Shown here: positions 32,501 to 44,500 of the stretch, piece by piece
Position numbering within the stretch: position 1 is the first letter of the stretch
How the letters are laid out: every line of letters starts with the position of its first letter
Origin: Antedon mediterranea
Lineage: Eukaryota; Echinodermata; Crinoidea; Comatulida; Antedonidae
Direction of reading: 5' to 3'
DNA: 64,000 nucleotides
NCBI RefSeq assembly: GCF_964355755.1
Contig: NC_092670.1
Location: 38,737,795-38,801,794, forward strand
Translations under genes and position numbers: made by a program
The notes under the pieces: model-generated
Database searches by the model: none
What the model was told of the DNA's origin: nothing
Seen by the model: the letters and a program-made list of their open reading frames with translations, nothing else

Positions 32501-35500
32501 AATAAGCACAGAATAAAAGACAACATAAAAATGATAAGGAATTCCTTACTTTGATAAACTTGGCCACCTTTGCAGAATCTGGGGTCCACCATGGCTTGGC
32601 GGTTAAAGAATCCACATTGTAGAGTGACCGTTGCCATTTAGACAAAAAGAAGCCTTTTTTTGCAGCTGAACTATATACTTCATAGGCCTATGAAGAAACA
32701 ATAATAAACATTTATTTATTTGACCAAAAGGTTTAAAGCTTGACCATGAAAAGAAAGTCTCCTCGGTAAAGGACTAAATGTCAAGTATACACATCTGGCT
32801 TGTGTGCACTTTAAAGAAAACCCCAGTGCAACTTTCAGAATAGTAGAGATACCCAGGTGTACTGTTCCATCTCAGCCACTTTCGTTAATAATAGGTCTGA
32901 ATTGTGGCTGCTGTGCGTCTATCGTGAGAACCTAATCAAATTTTCCTCAATTGAGGATGAATATTACCATTATCAAACATTATTCAAAGATATAGTATTA
33001 CTAAAGGTCTGTCTACACAATCAAACTTTATGTGACAACAAAATGTGATGTGCCCATATATCACTACCATATTTATTTATTTATTTTTATTTCATAACTC
33101 GCCGAGTATGGAGCATTTGGGCATATCACTACCATATTTGGGCATATCACTACCATATTTGGGCACATCACACTTTTTTTGTCAAACTAGTTTGATAGTG
33201 TACACAGAGCTTTAGTGTAAATTTAAAAATGTATTGATTATACCTGTTCTACTCTACCCAGTCTATATAACGCATCCCCAAGATGGAAGTAGTATTTTCC
33301 TTCTTTCGTTCCTTCTTCTTCCGTTGCTATTCCCTCTGTCAACAGTGGAATACTTTCTTCATACTTTGTCTCTGATTTGAGGATGAACCCAAGATGGACT
33401 TTAGCATGACCGTCACTGGGAACCACTTCAAGGATCTGAGAAACAATTGACAAAAATATACAAAATTAAATACACCTGTACAAGTAGAGGATACTGTTAA
33501 AAACAGATACAGAGGTGTAAGCTCTGTCTACACTATCAAACTCTAGTTGTTGTGCCCAAATATGGTAGTGGTATGACATAATCATGTCCATATATGGGCA
33601 CGTCACATAAAATTTGATAGTGTGGACAGAGCTTTAAACGGGTGCAGGTCAAGTCGGCCCCAAACCGTCTCGGCCAAAGTCAAGTCGGCCCCACGTCAAG
33701 TCGGCCCCAAGTCAACTCGGCCTCAAGTCAACTCGGCCTCAAGTCAACTCGGCCTCACGTCAACTCGGCCAAAAACTAATCGGTCAACTCGGCCACAATA
33801 AAGTATGGAACGCAAAAAGTGCTTAATATTATTACGGTTCTTACTATCCACGTTTAAAAAAAAATGAAGAAATAAAAAATATAATATCATATAAAAAAAT
33901 GAACTCATTGCCGATATTAATAGAAGTACCCGCGTGTTACAAAAAACACGTGCAGGTACCGTATTTTAGGAAATCGAAGACGGAGGCCTACGTTCCACCA
34001 TTTGGCCATAGAAACGTACATCGTTTTTGTGCATGATTTGCGTTTTAAAAAAAGGGGAATCCCCCGGTCAGCGAAAACACGTAGCAGTTGTAGATATCGA
34101 AAAAGTTGGCAAACGCACAGGGAGGCTCAGCTACGAAATTTTATTAAACGTAAATAAAGGAAAGTTGGTGAAATCATTCCTATTTTTTTTGCTAAATATA
34201 TTATTGTCTAAATAATAATATTCATTAAAAGTCAGAATTATTCATAGTTAAAAAATTGTGAAGAAATATTATTTTATCAATCCCTTTTATTTGCACTTTT
34301 TGCGTTCCATACTTTAATGGGCCGAGTTGACCGATTATTTTTTGGCCGACTTGACGTGAGGCCGAGTTGACTTGAGGCCGAGTTTACTTGCGGCCGAGTT
34401 GACCTGAGGCCGACTTGACTTGGCCGAGACGGTTTAGGGCCGACTTGGATCGAAACCCTTTAAACACTATGTATGCTTACAGTACATACATATACGGTTA
34501 AGGTTAAGATACGGTTTTAAGGCCTGTTCATACTAGGAAGGTCGATGACAAACTATACACAGATAGAAATACAGAAATCACAAGAAATTAGAAAAGTTTT
34601 TATCCTAGAACTACTGTATACAGTAGGATTTATACATATCTTTGATGAAAATAATATTTATACCTATTCTCTTTGGACCCTTTACCACATAAGGCTGCTA
34701 AATATTTATATGGAATATTTATCATCATTAGTTAGTTATCATCTTGTTTCTATTTTAATACTCAAGAACTTTAATGTGTATAATGAAAATTATAACCAGA
34801 TAGACAACAGGAAATTTACATTCAAGTAGTGGCCGTTGCCATTTAGAGAAAAAAAGGCCTTTTTCTTTAACTGAGCTATATACTTTATAATATAAGAAAA
34901 AATTGGCTGATAATTCACAAATAATACCTTTTGAAAGATTGGTTTTGCTGCATTGTTGTTGCCTTTTATCAAATATGTAACTCCCAGTTCACGTAAAACC
35001 GTAATATCATTTGGAATCCTTTTATTTAAATCTTCCAATACAGATATTGATTTCATGGAATTTCCTAAAAATGAAAAAATACATTTTAAGTATTATTAGT
35101 ACAGATATTTCATTCTTAAGCTCTGTCTACACTATCAAACTAATTTGAAAAAAACTGTGATATGTCTAAATATGGTAGTGATATGCCCAAATATGGTAGT
35201 GTTAGGACATCATCATGTCCATATATGGGCACAGTACATTTTGTTGTCACATAAAATCGATTATAAATAAGTGTATTAAGAGTTTTGGTAATAAATAATA
35301 TGACAGTGATCACATTCAATAGGAGGTGTAAAATTTTAAAAAACGTAGAAACAAAATAAGGAAAGGGAGACAAGCAATAAAGGGAGAATATGCAGCGGTC
35401 CCAGGAGATATTGCACCTTTAACAGGAATCAGGGAATATACCAGTAGACTTGAGAGGTATGAATATGCATTGTACCCTATGGTAAGCTTTGCATCAATAT

Positions 35501-38500
35501 TGTCATTGCAAATAGAACTGAAACAAGGATTTTGTGTACATTTGAGGCCATTAGTTCATTTGTATTCATGCCATTTGTCGTATTCAATTGGGACATTTTG
35601 TTGTCAGCATAAAGATTCGTTGAGCACTTTTTGTATTCAAATTGTGCTCAATAGAAAATCAAATAGAGAAAGCGTTAACAAAGCAACCTTTTTCATTAAA
35701 GCCCATTCCCTACGTTTTTTTAGATCTAATTTAAGATCACAAACTATATTTAATGTAAAAATAATACTATATGGTCCTATTGCGATAACTTTTTTCGTCT
35801 TTAAACGGTTAAAAACGGCTATAAATCCCAAAATGCATTGCGCGCGGATTGATATTTTTGTTTTTCACCTGTAATTCGCCCACTTTTCGATCGATCGTGA
35901 AGCCAAAACAAATGGAAGACTCCTAACTTTTCAGCGAAAATACCGGGTTTTCCCCAATTTGTATCAACGGAGTATGGCAAAAATAGAAAGACAATTAATG
36001 CAGCAACTATACAACGTCAGGCTAGGTATATAGCTAGCGTACGATGTTCGTACGTTATCGATGTTTACCAGCTAGGCCTACAAAACTAAGCCTAGCTAGG
36101 CTAGGCCTAAGACCGTCCACGAGAGGTCGATCGCCGCGAGCTACTTAGGTAGTGCATTGTTTCTCACTTTTTATCATAATTTACCATAAAACGTACATTT
36201 AAGGCAAGGAATGACATGGTTTAATGTTTTTAAAGTGATATATATGTATTATTTTCAAAAAAACTTCCAAAATTGCAGAGAAGGGGTCTTTAAGAACAAT
36301 CTCAAGACTCTAAATACTCTGTTAAATAAGCACTTAACGGAAAAACTCAATGGTAAAATTCCCAATTGTATCTTTAGACAGTTTATGCCTTTGTTGCTGT
36401 ATTTACCTAGGAAACGTAGCCTGTCTGCTTGCGCAATCATTGCTTCTTTCAACACTTCATTAGGACAGTTTGGTGCCTTGGCTACCTCATCATATGCGCT
36501 AATACAACTATAAAAATTAGAATTTGTAATCAATTAAAAAACAAAACCTAATACTTTTGGCAATATGAAAACTTGTAGGAATTGTAAGACATATAAAAAA
36601 AAAAAAAGTTTATGTATGTGTGCAGTGGCTTAACAGCTATGAGCGCTCACTGGCTAAACCCAGGGTCCACAAAGCTTATGGGGCCCATGAACAGTGCCCA
36701 GAGAAAAAAACAGGAATTAAAATATGCCAACAAAGCTAAAAACTCCCGAGGCCTCCAGCGTTCGAACTTGGAGGTCCACTTAGGTTTCATAAACCAGGGA
36801 CCTCAGGCTTCAACGTTACGCCACTGTATGTGTAGATAAAAACATTTAACCAACTTACGATTTTAATAAGTCATTACTACGTTGTTCATCAGCAATGTAG
36901 TACAATGCATTAGCGCGACCTAGACGTGCTCGTGGACTAGCTGGGTGTGTTGTTAAAAGCTTCTCAAATCTTCTCAAAGCAGACTCATATTTTTTCTAGT
37001 AAAAAATTAAAAAAAAGATTATCTACAAGTCATTTTAATGGCTTTGTTCTTTTTTCCGATTCAAAATCATCAACTCTACGTGGCCTTATTGCTAAATAAC
37101 AAAGGTCAGTGACCTTTTACACTCTTGAAAATCTTCAAATTCAATGACCATAATCCAGGATTTTGAGATTCTATTCAGATAAATAAATGACCACAATCAT
37201 CGTTTAAATGATATACTGTTTTTCTAACATTTAAAAATGTTCCTGTGTACACCATCACTTTATATGACAAAACAAATTTGATGTGCTCATATATGGACAT
37301 GATGATGTCATATCACTCTCATACTGGGCATATCACTACCATATTTGGGCACATCACACTTTTTTGTCAAACTAATTTGATAGTGTAGACAACGCTCTAA
37401 GAAATTTAATGAACAAACCTGCACAATAAGGTCTTCACAAAGATCCAGTTCTTTTTCAATGGCTTTATCGTAAGTATTGGTTCGCCCAACCAAAAGTATT
37501 TCTTCTTTTGAATTCTTCTTTCGCTTCTTTTTATTTTCTTCTTCAGCCACCAGTTGATCTTCTTTCTTTGGCTCTGGTGCCTTTTCTTTCTTTAGCTCAG
37601 TTTCTTTTTCCTTCTTTGGCTCAGGTTTTTTCTCTTTCTTAGATTCTGGTACCTTCTCTTTCTTTGCATCCGGTGTCTGACCTTCTGATTTCTTAGACTC
37701 AGATTCTTTTATTGGTTTAGGTACTTTTTTTTCCATTTTGTCCAACTTTTCATTTAACTCAGGTATCTTATCTTCTTTTGGTTCTTGTTTCTCTTTCTTT
37801 GCTTCTGGTGCCTTTTCTTTTTTCGGTTCTGGTGCCTTGTCTTTCTTTGGCTCTGGTGCCTTCTCTTTCTTTGGCTCAGGTGCCTTCTCTTTCTTTGGTT
37901 CTGGTGCCTTCTCTTTCTTTGCTTCTGGTGTCTTTTCTTTCTTAGGCTCTGGTTCTTTCTTTGGCGCTGGTGCTTTCTCTTTCTTAGGTTCTGGTGCCTT
38001 CTCTTTCTTTGGCTCTGGTGCCTTCTCTTTCTTTGGCTCTGGTGCTTTATCTTTCTTTGGCTCTGGTGCCTTCTCTTTCTTTGGCTCTGGTGCCTTCTCT
38101 TTCTTAGGCTCTGGTGCCTTCTCTTTCTTTGGCTCTGGCGCCTTCTCTTTCTTTGGCTCTGGCGCCTTCTCTTTCTTAGGCTCTGGTGCCTTCTCTTTCT
38201 TTGGCTCTGGTGCCTTCTCTTTCTTTGGGTCTGGTGCCTTTTCTTTCTTAGGCTCTGGCGCCTTTTCTTTTTTAGGCTCTGGTGCCTTCTCTTTCTTTGG
38301 CTCTGGTGCCTTTTCTTTTTTAGGCTCTGGTGCCTTCTCTTTCTTTGGTTCTGGTGCCTTCTCTTTCTTTGGCTCTGGTGCCTTCTCTTTCTTTGGCTCT
38401 GGTGCCTTCTCTTTCTTTGGCTCTGGCGTCTTCTCTTTCTTTGGCTCTGGTGCCTTTTCTTTCTTTGGCTCTAGTTTCTTTTCTTTCTTTGGTTCTGTAA

Positions 38501-39594
38501 TTTTCTCTTCCTTTGGCTCTGGTGCCTTCTCTGTATCCTTCAACACTCTGTCAGTTTCTGAATCACTAGCTCCATTAAATTCTAAATATTATTAAAGCAC
38601 ATATTTTAGCACTGTCACTGTATTAGCATTTAAAATTATATTATTACTATATATACCATACCGAATATGTATTTAATTTTAAACAAAAATAAACTGAAAT
38701 CTTTTTTCTTCATTGCATTTTTTAAATATAATGTCTATATTTATAAAGAGAGCTATTAATAAATTTCCCATCTAAAAAGGAGATAGGGCCTATGCATGAC
38801 CAAGTTTCTCATGTACTTTACCTTGTTGAAGTTGCTGAATATCAATGTAACCGAGATGCACCGCAACACCACACCCGACAATAACAACCACAATGGACAA
38901 TACTAAAAACTTGGTCAAACTACTTGAAGAAGTATTACTGTCTTTGTCAGATTTGGCTGTCTTGCTCTTCCCATTTTGTGAATTACTTGCATCTCCTAAA
39001 ATATACAAAATACTTCAAACTACAGTGACAATTTTGGTATAAATTGGTATACACTATGCTACACCCCAGCCTGTATAATGTATTAATTATCATTATTAAT
39101 CATTTTGATAGATTCAAGATTCATTTGAAATACGGAGTTAGGCCCTACTGTAACACAGAATAATTTCAAAATTGTAACTCATTAAAACTAGGAACAGGAT
39201 AATTACTATGACAAATCCTGGACCTAGGCCTAGTTAGTATATAGTAAGCATGCCTACTAGGCCTAAATGATTTTAGTATTCTTAGCCATGTATTCTAGGT
39301 AGGCCTAGCCTTGCCCTACTAGTTTCCGCTAACATATGGGGCTAGTCTGTCTGGTGAGGGTATCTGGCGACCGGGCAACTGAACTGAGGCCAGATATTAT
39401 TATTAGCTAGGCCTAGGCCTACTATGAGGAGGCCTAGGCCTAGTTAGTCTACTCTAGGCCTACCTAGTAGCTAGCCTCGGCCTAAAAGCGGTTAGGCCTG
39501 GCTATGATTATGTACGCTAGAAAAATAGTTGAAATAAAGTGGTTCACTAACCTTTACCTTTATCCTTAATACGTTTTCTTGCTTTAGGTGGCAT
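29507..39594 (-). CDS. ASPH: Aspartyl/asparaginyl beta-hydroxylase with KEKE-type repeat region (11 exons)
   Basis: Exons (minus): 39594..39552, 38995..38822, 38581..37419, 36995..36859, 36507..36407, 35064..34928, 33435..33244, 32687..32550, 32097..31962, 30937..30715, 29657..29507; all phases agree, 864 aa. A short basic, Ser-rich cytosolic N-terminus precedes one membrane segment (about residues 44-62, LVLSIVVVIVGCGVAV), so type II topology. Exon 3 is mostly tandem PEPKKEKA heptads (about thirty). TPR-like helices follow, then the 2-oxoglutarate/Fe hydroxylase domain: HPGTHIWAHCGPTNCR, then DDSFEHEVWHDGDSFRLILIV and FWHPELT, with the two conserved His in WAHCGP and FEHEVW. ASPH hydroxylates Asp/Asn in EGF-like domains in the ER lumen. 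In vertebrates the same locus yields junctin/junctate, calcium-store proteins with KEKE motifs; the repeat exon may reflect this. The last intron holds a 36-unit array. Confidence 0.95.
29700..30534. repeat. 21-bp array of 36 units grown inside a MITE-A, with CArG boxes
   Basis: Array 29726-30480: 36 tandem units of AAATATGGTAGTGACATCCC plus one C. Most read CCAAATATGG across the unit border; by my count 30 fit CC(A/T)6GG. Units 11-17 carry GACGTC instead of GACATC, as a block; later units include CAATATATGG variants. The right flank is a normal MITE-A end (GACATTGTCATG..GTAGACAGAGCTTTA). Six-frame openness is due to the 21-base period and is not coding. It lies in the last ASPH intron. Confidence 0.97.
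31277..31796. repeat. Element D, complete copy, in an ASPH intron
   Basis: TTTAAAGATGTATTGTACC at the left and GGGACAATACATCTTTAA at the right are inverted. About 520 bp, AT-rich, with no reading frame. Confidence 0.8.
32120..32244. repeat. MITE-A copy in an ASPH intron
   Basis: TTAAGCTCTGTTTACACTATC to TTTGATAGTGTAGACAGA, with CCAAATATGG and a TATATATGGGCAC word. Confidence 0.85.
33003..33214. repeat. MITE-A copy with an internal 45-bp insertion
   Basis: Ends AAAGGTCTGTCTACAC and GTGTACACAGAGCTTTA. Between the first and second CCATATTT words about 45 bases (TTATTTATTTTTATTTCATA and ACTCGCCGAGTATGGAG) are foreign to the family. Confidence 0.8.
33518..33636. repeat. MITE-A short copy
   Basis: TAAGCTCTGTCTACACTATC to TTTGATAGTGTGGACAGAGC. 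Contains CCAAATATGG and CCATATATGG. Confidence 0.85.
33640..34462. repeat. Foldback element 2 with AAGTCGGCC sub-repeats
   Basis: The left arm (33640-33822) is built of about nine short sub-repeats AGTCGGCC / AACTCGGCC and ends with TATGGAACGCAAAAAGTGC. The right arm (34291-34462) is the complement, beginning GCACTTTTTGCGTTCCATA. Arms are about 170 bp, the centre about 470 bp and non-coding. Same architecture as 4047-4770, including GCGTTCCATA. Confidence 0.85.
34826..34884 (-). pseudogene. Decayed copy of ASPH exon 8 in an upstream intron
   Basis: GCCGTTGCCATTTAGAGAAA, AAAGGCC, GAGCTATATACTT parallels the true exon at 32620-32687 (GACCGTTGCCATTTAGACAA, AAGCC, GAACTATATACTT). The frame is broken. 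About 60 bases. Confidence 0.7.
35117..35259. repeat. MITE-A copy, right end truncated
   Basis: TAAGCTCTGTCTACACTATC, two AAATATGGTAGTG words and CCATATATGG. It stops after TTGTCACATAAAA without the second terminal repeat. Confidence 0.8.
36623..36826. mobile_element. hAT-type MITE, copy 3, in an ASPH intron
   Basis: Inverted ends CAGTGGCTTAAC and GTTACGCCACTG. Target duplication TATGTGTG (36615-36622) and TATGTGTA (36827-36834), 7 of 8. The interior shares GGCTAAACCCAGGGTCC with 26615-26745. Confidence 0.8.
37243..37399. repeat. MITE-A copy beside the ASPH repeat exon
   Basis: CATATATGGACATGATGATG, CCATATTTGGGCAC and TTTGATAGTGTAGACAACGC. The left end is eroded. It ends 20 bases from the splice donor of exon 3. 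Confidence 0.78.
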
Positions 39595-40650
39595 GGTTTA
39601 TTGTGTCCTTTTTTATATAACAAATGAAGATTTCTTGTTGCAGACTATCTACCCAGTCTATCATCAATCACTCTTTCGATCTTCTTCTCCAGGTCAGCCT
39701 ATAGAAAACACCGGTATGACACACAGTCGCGACAAGAAGAGTCCACGTCGCACTTTACTACACACACGGTGGGTTCGTGTGGACACCTCGACTACCACCG
39801 GAAAACATGTGAATGAGCATATTGAGGGCGACAAAGCGAAATTATTTAGGATCAGAGGAGAATTTTTTTTAGAAGAATTCAGATTTAGGAAATTGTATTA
39901 AATATTGCGCCAGGCCCTAATTAGGTGGTAGTAGGCTGGCCTGGCATATATCACTTTATTTCAAACACATTTATGATCTAATAAAAGTATTTAAAAAAGC
40001 ATTGTCCTTACTTAAAATCTACAGCCGTAGAAACTTGCCCTTTTCTAGGCTAGACTCAATTATAAAAACAGATTTACTTGTTTTGTAGATACCGAGTCCG
40101 AGATTACTTAATTCATATATTGGCATTGAATCCACTATTGATATTTTCTTTAATTGCTTATCTTTATTTAAAATCCCAAATTAAGAGTTGTTGCAATGGG
40201 TTCTTGTTGAACAGGACCATGTCGATGTTTTTTTTTTGTCTTGTTTTTTTATGCATTCCAGTCTGTAAATAGGCACCTCACCCCCCCCCCCCCCCACCGC
40301 TGTTGATAGCGAATTGAAATAAAATCAAATAAAAGTAAAATAAATAGGCCTAATATAGGCCTAGGCCTAGCCTAACCTAGGCTATAGCCTAGCTAGACTT
40401 AGTATAGGCCCACTAAGCCTAATTAATAATACTAGGTAGGCCTGGCTAGGTCTATATAAGTACGTCACTTCTAGGCCTATAGCCTACACCTTCATAGCAT
40501 ACATGCTGTGTGTTTGTTAAAAACAAGGCATAGGCCTAGGCCTAGGCCTAGCCTCACGCCGGGCCCGGGGCCTAGGACTAGGCCTAGCCTAGCTAGCATT
40601 CTACCTAGCCTAGCCTATTACTAGGCTAAGCGCGCCTTCTAGCATAAGCC
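39190..40650. other. ASPH upstream region rich in TAGGCCTA words
   Basis: Dozens of TAGGCCTA, CTAGGCCTAG and CCTAGCC words at 39190-39500 and 40335-40650 bracket the ASPH start (39594). A C homopolymer lies at 40277-40296. I found no supported gene; CCAAT (GATTGGTCA, 40830) and CACGTG (40870) words lie further upstream and could belong to an ASPH or unannotated promoter. Confidence 0.45.
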
Positions 40651-41566
40651 TACCCACTCTAGGCAAAGACTTGCGTATTTATAAGATATCCTGATGCACT
40701 TACAAATGTGTCCAGTAAATATTTCGTTGATTTAAATAGGCTACGTGTCAGGGATGTGTAAGTGTACTCGCGACTGGATGATAACTTTTTACCGCCAGTC
40801 CGGAAATCCGCTGATGCTGCTCCTCTGTGATTGGTCAGTAGTTCGTTCGAATCGTCTGCTACTATAACCACGTGCTCGGAGGATAAACCAATCAAATCGC
40901 AGAAGAAACTAATCGTCGTGAGGATTAGAAACAGCCACAAAGTATATTAACCGATAATTAACGATAAAAGATCATGCGGTTTTAATCTATTCCACTCGAG
41001 AAAAGAAACATAAACCAATAATTATATCATTAAAATTAGATAATTATCGGACAAATGCGATAATGTTTTTAACCATTTACCCGGAAAAATTGGTTGTTCG
41101 ATAATGACTGATCATGCACACTTTATTTTTTAAAAATAATTATCTGATTGGTTGAAAAAAATAATTTATGGACGCGCATAAGAGAGCTAAACGAACTGAA
41201 ATTGACACACAAAACTACATAACAATAAGTTTATTCTCTGTACAATTTTTTTTCATGATTACAAATTGCACTCTCAATTGTTACGTTATATAACATAAAT
41301 AAATTTAAATAAATAAACGTAATTTCTGTTCTTTCATTTTTACATAACCATTATTATTATTAAGCTATTTAAACTTATTAAAATTGATTAATAATCGTGA
41401 ACAAACAAGTAAATGTAACTAAGTAATATAATTGAATTTCAGGTCTTTAGGCCTTTCTTTATGTCCTGAGATGAAACCATTCATAATACTTAGCCCAACG
41501 TCCCGGGTATACAGCGGGTATGATGACCTGCCTTTCCAGGAACGTTGAATGAAGCTCATAGGCCTA

Positions 41567-44500
41567 CTAAACGTGCATTACACCTTGGTTGAAAGGATCA
41601 TTGATGATATTGCCATGAATGTCAATAAATAACGGAAGATACGTCAAGAAGTCAAGGAAGTCAACAATACCATTACCTTCACGACCGAACTTGTTCACAA
41701 CCTGAAGGAAACAGATCGAAATAAGTGTACTGACGAAATAATAAAACAATAAAAAGGAACAATGGAATCGTTGAAAAAATAGCAGACGTACAAACTTAAT
41801 ATTGTCTTTGCTTAGTCCTCCTGCTTGCAACTCAACTGATAGATTATCGATGGTAACCTCTCCAGGATACGTCTCGTCATCCTCATCCTCCAGCAGTTGA
41901 AAAAGTTCCTTAAAAATGACAAAATAATATATCAATAGTTAAGTTTACAGTACATTGATGGGTGGACGAATTAAAGCAACCACGGACAGTGACGTAAAAG
42001 CAACCGTTCAATGTTTACGTAGAAGATTGCCGATTATTGTTAACGATAGCATCGAATAACGTTGACAGAGAAACAGGCTTCAAGCAACACGTGGACGGGT
42101 TGGTAAATACAAACACGGACGTCTGTGAATGAATTTGTTTCCAACAGATAAATTAATTATTAATAATGATTATATTAATTACCTTGGCTCGTTGCATCTT
42201 GACATCAAGAGCTTCAAAATCCATTTTATTTATCATTTTCTTCACGAAAGGTCTATAAAAATGAATGGAAAGTGAAAGCCTACTGCAGTGCAATAATAAT
42301 AATAAGCTATATCCTTACGCGTGGTTCCCACTAGGACGCAACGCAAGGACGTAAGCGCAACGCAAACAAACTGACCAATCACACGAATTATTCGAACTGT
42401 CGCTTGTCATTGGTCAACTCGCTTGCGTTGCGTTGCGTCTACGTCATTGCGTTGCGTCCTAGTGGGAACCAAGCATTACGTTGTATAACCCACCAATAAA
42501 GTTTCCAACTGCGGATTCGATACACGTCTTAACACAACGAAAACGTACCATTACGTCACGATTTATAGACTTAATTGTCATGGTATAAAAAATATATTTT
42601 CACTTACTCTAGTCTGGAAACTTTCTCTGATAAGGCAGCTACAACCGTAAATAGTTTAAAGTTTAGCTTGTGACGTTGTGGTAAATTTAAAACCTAAAAA
42701 TAATAATAAATACGTAGAGATAAAAAGCTTTCTTGGACACGTCCCTTAAGCGTGGTTGTTTCCACTAGAACGCAACGCAGTGACGTATTGACGCAACGTG
42801 CTGTATTGCGTAATCACAAGTGGGAACTGACGATGCAAACATCACAGGTTTGATTTCACGCCGGCGGAGGCAAACACAATTATTGGAAGGGAATTTTCTT
42901 ACGTTGCGTAGGCTGCGTTACGTTGCGTCGCTAGTGTGAACCAGGCGTTCTTAGTTGTTTCTCATTTACAGACAAATTATTCTCTTAAAATACAAACATT
43001 GGTATGATTAAGATTAACGATAATAATTATAATATTATTTTATAACTCACGTGATACACATATTGGCATTCCTTCTTTGTGATAAGTTGTCCGTTTACTT
43101 GTTGTAATAACGGTTCAATGTCTGAAATGTTCATGTCATGTTCCTGTAAAGAAAAATACAGGTCATATTATACTATCTTCTATATACAGTAGGTATACCT
43201 TAGGTCATCATCTACGTACGTCACAATTCTGAAAAGCAAAATGTTCACGACTACGCACGTACCTATCGAGTTAAACAAATCTGGGCCAGCATGCTCATTT
43301 TGTTTCTGATGCTCGGACTACACTATCAAACTTTATGTGACAACAAAATGTGATGTATAACATGGACATGATGATGTCATATCACTACCATATTTGGGCA
43401 TATCACTACCATTTGGGCACATCACACTTTTATTTGTCAAACTATCTAGTTAAGGGTGACATCTCACTCTCGACAGCTGAGTAGTCTTTTCTTTAATCGT
43501 TTGATATTCTTTGATTTGAACCAAACTCACCTCAAGCGGATTCATCTTATTATACAGACCACTCTGTGCGCGCCTAAACTCAGGATTGGCCGCTGCCCGG
43601 TTGACCTCTTCGCGCCTTTTCTGTTCACTAACTTGCGCAGTAATCAATGAACTCTCTTCCTTCAGCTCCGACAGCCATCTTTCCATATCCTCAAGTTTCT
43701 CGTTTGCACGCCCTTGAGCAAGTTTAGCTTTTCTGACATTTGGATCGTTTTCAATCTATATGAAAAAGATAAATTAATAGACCTAGGCTTAAATGTCAAA
43801 ATACGGTAACTTATAAGCCTTCAAGAGGCAAGTGCAATATTGTCCATACCATTTACAAATAACACTTACCATACGCATGGTTGCAGACGACGTGCGAGCA
43901 ACAATTTGATCATCTGTTAGTTGTTCTAGGTCAACTTGACGCATTTTGGCGGGACTTGCCCGAGGTGAACCACGAGGTGTTGCTTCAGGAGTCGCACCTA
44001 CTGTGATTGTTGAATGGTTTTTGTCATCTTTTTTGGTCGCTTTCTTTCCTTTACCTCCTAAAGACGCAAGACCCATTTATAAATATTCCATCAAATCAAA
44101 ATAAACATTTATTTCCTTCAAAAGCGGAAAAGATTATATTGAAACAAAATCAATAACAGCAATGAAAAAGGTTTCAAGAAGAAAATGTAACGTACACTAC
44201 ACTAACGTATAACTTTTACCAGAGAATCATAAAAGAATTCTGTATAATAATAAATAGAAAGCAAAAGAAGGTGGCAACCTCCAAAAGGCAAGCCTGTGTG
44301 GGAGGAGTCAGAAGGTGGCAACCTCCAAAAGGCAAGCCTGTGTGGGAGGAGCCATAAAAAAGTATATAGGCCTACTCTTAGTTTTCAAAACTAGGAGTTT
44401 TATTAAAAGAAGCTTATAGCCTCGACTCCAGATCCAGCAAATGCTTCGCTCCGGAATCAAGTAAACAAGAATCTTAGGGCCTAAGAGGTACCGTATTACT

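Noticed and set aside
36740-36800. Possible tRNA B-box (GTTCGAAC) near 36755
   Set aside because: No matching A-box or cloverleaf arms; it lies inside a hAT MITE with clear ends.
37738-38595. Plus-strand frames rich in Phe/Gly/Ser or Leu/Phe/Trp opposite the ASPH repeat exon
   Set aside because: Shadow of the minus-strand PEPKKEKA repeat, which is joined in frame to recognised ASPH exons.
40659-40940. Minus-strand 93-codon frame with a hydrophobic, signal-peptide-like start
   Set aside because: It begins with TTG, has no Met in the first half and no partner exon; a donor-like GTAAGT exists but no downstream exon matches its phase.
43789-44076. Alternative start MGLASLGGKGKK at 44076 for a separate small gene
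   Set aside because: A clean acceptor at 44058-44059 and phase agreement make this part of exon 16 of the large gene.
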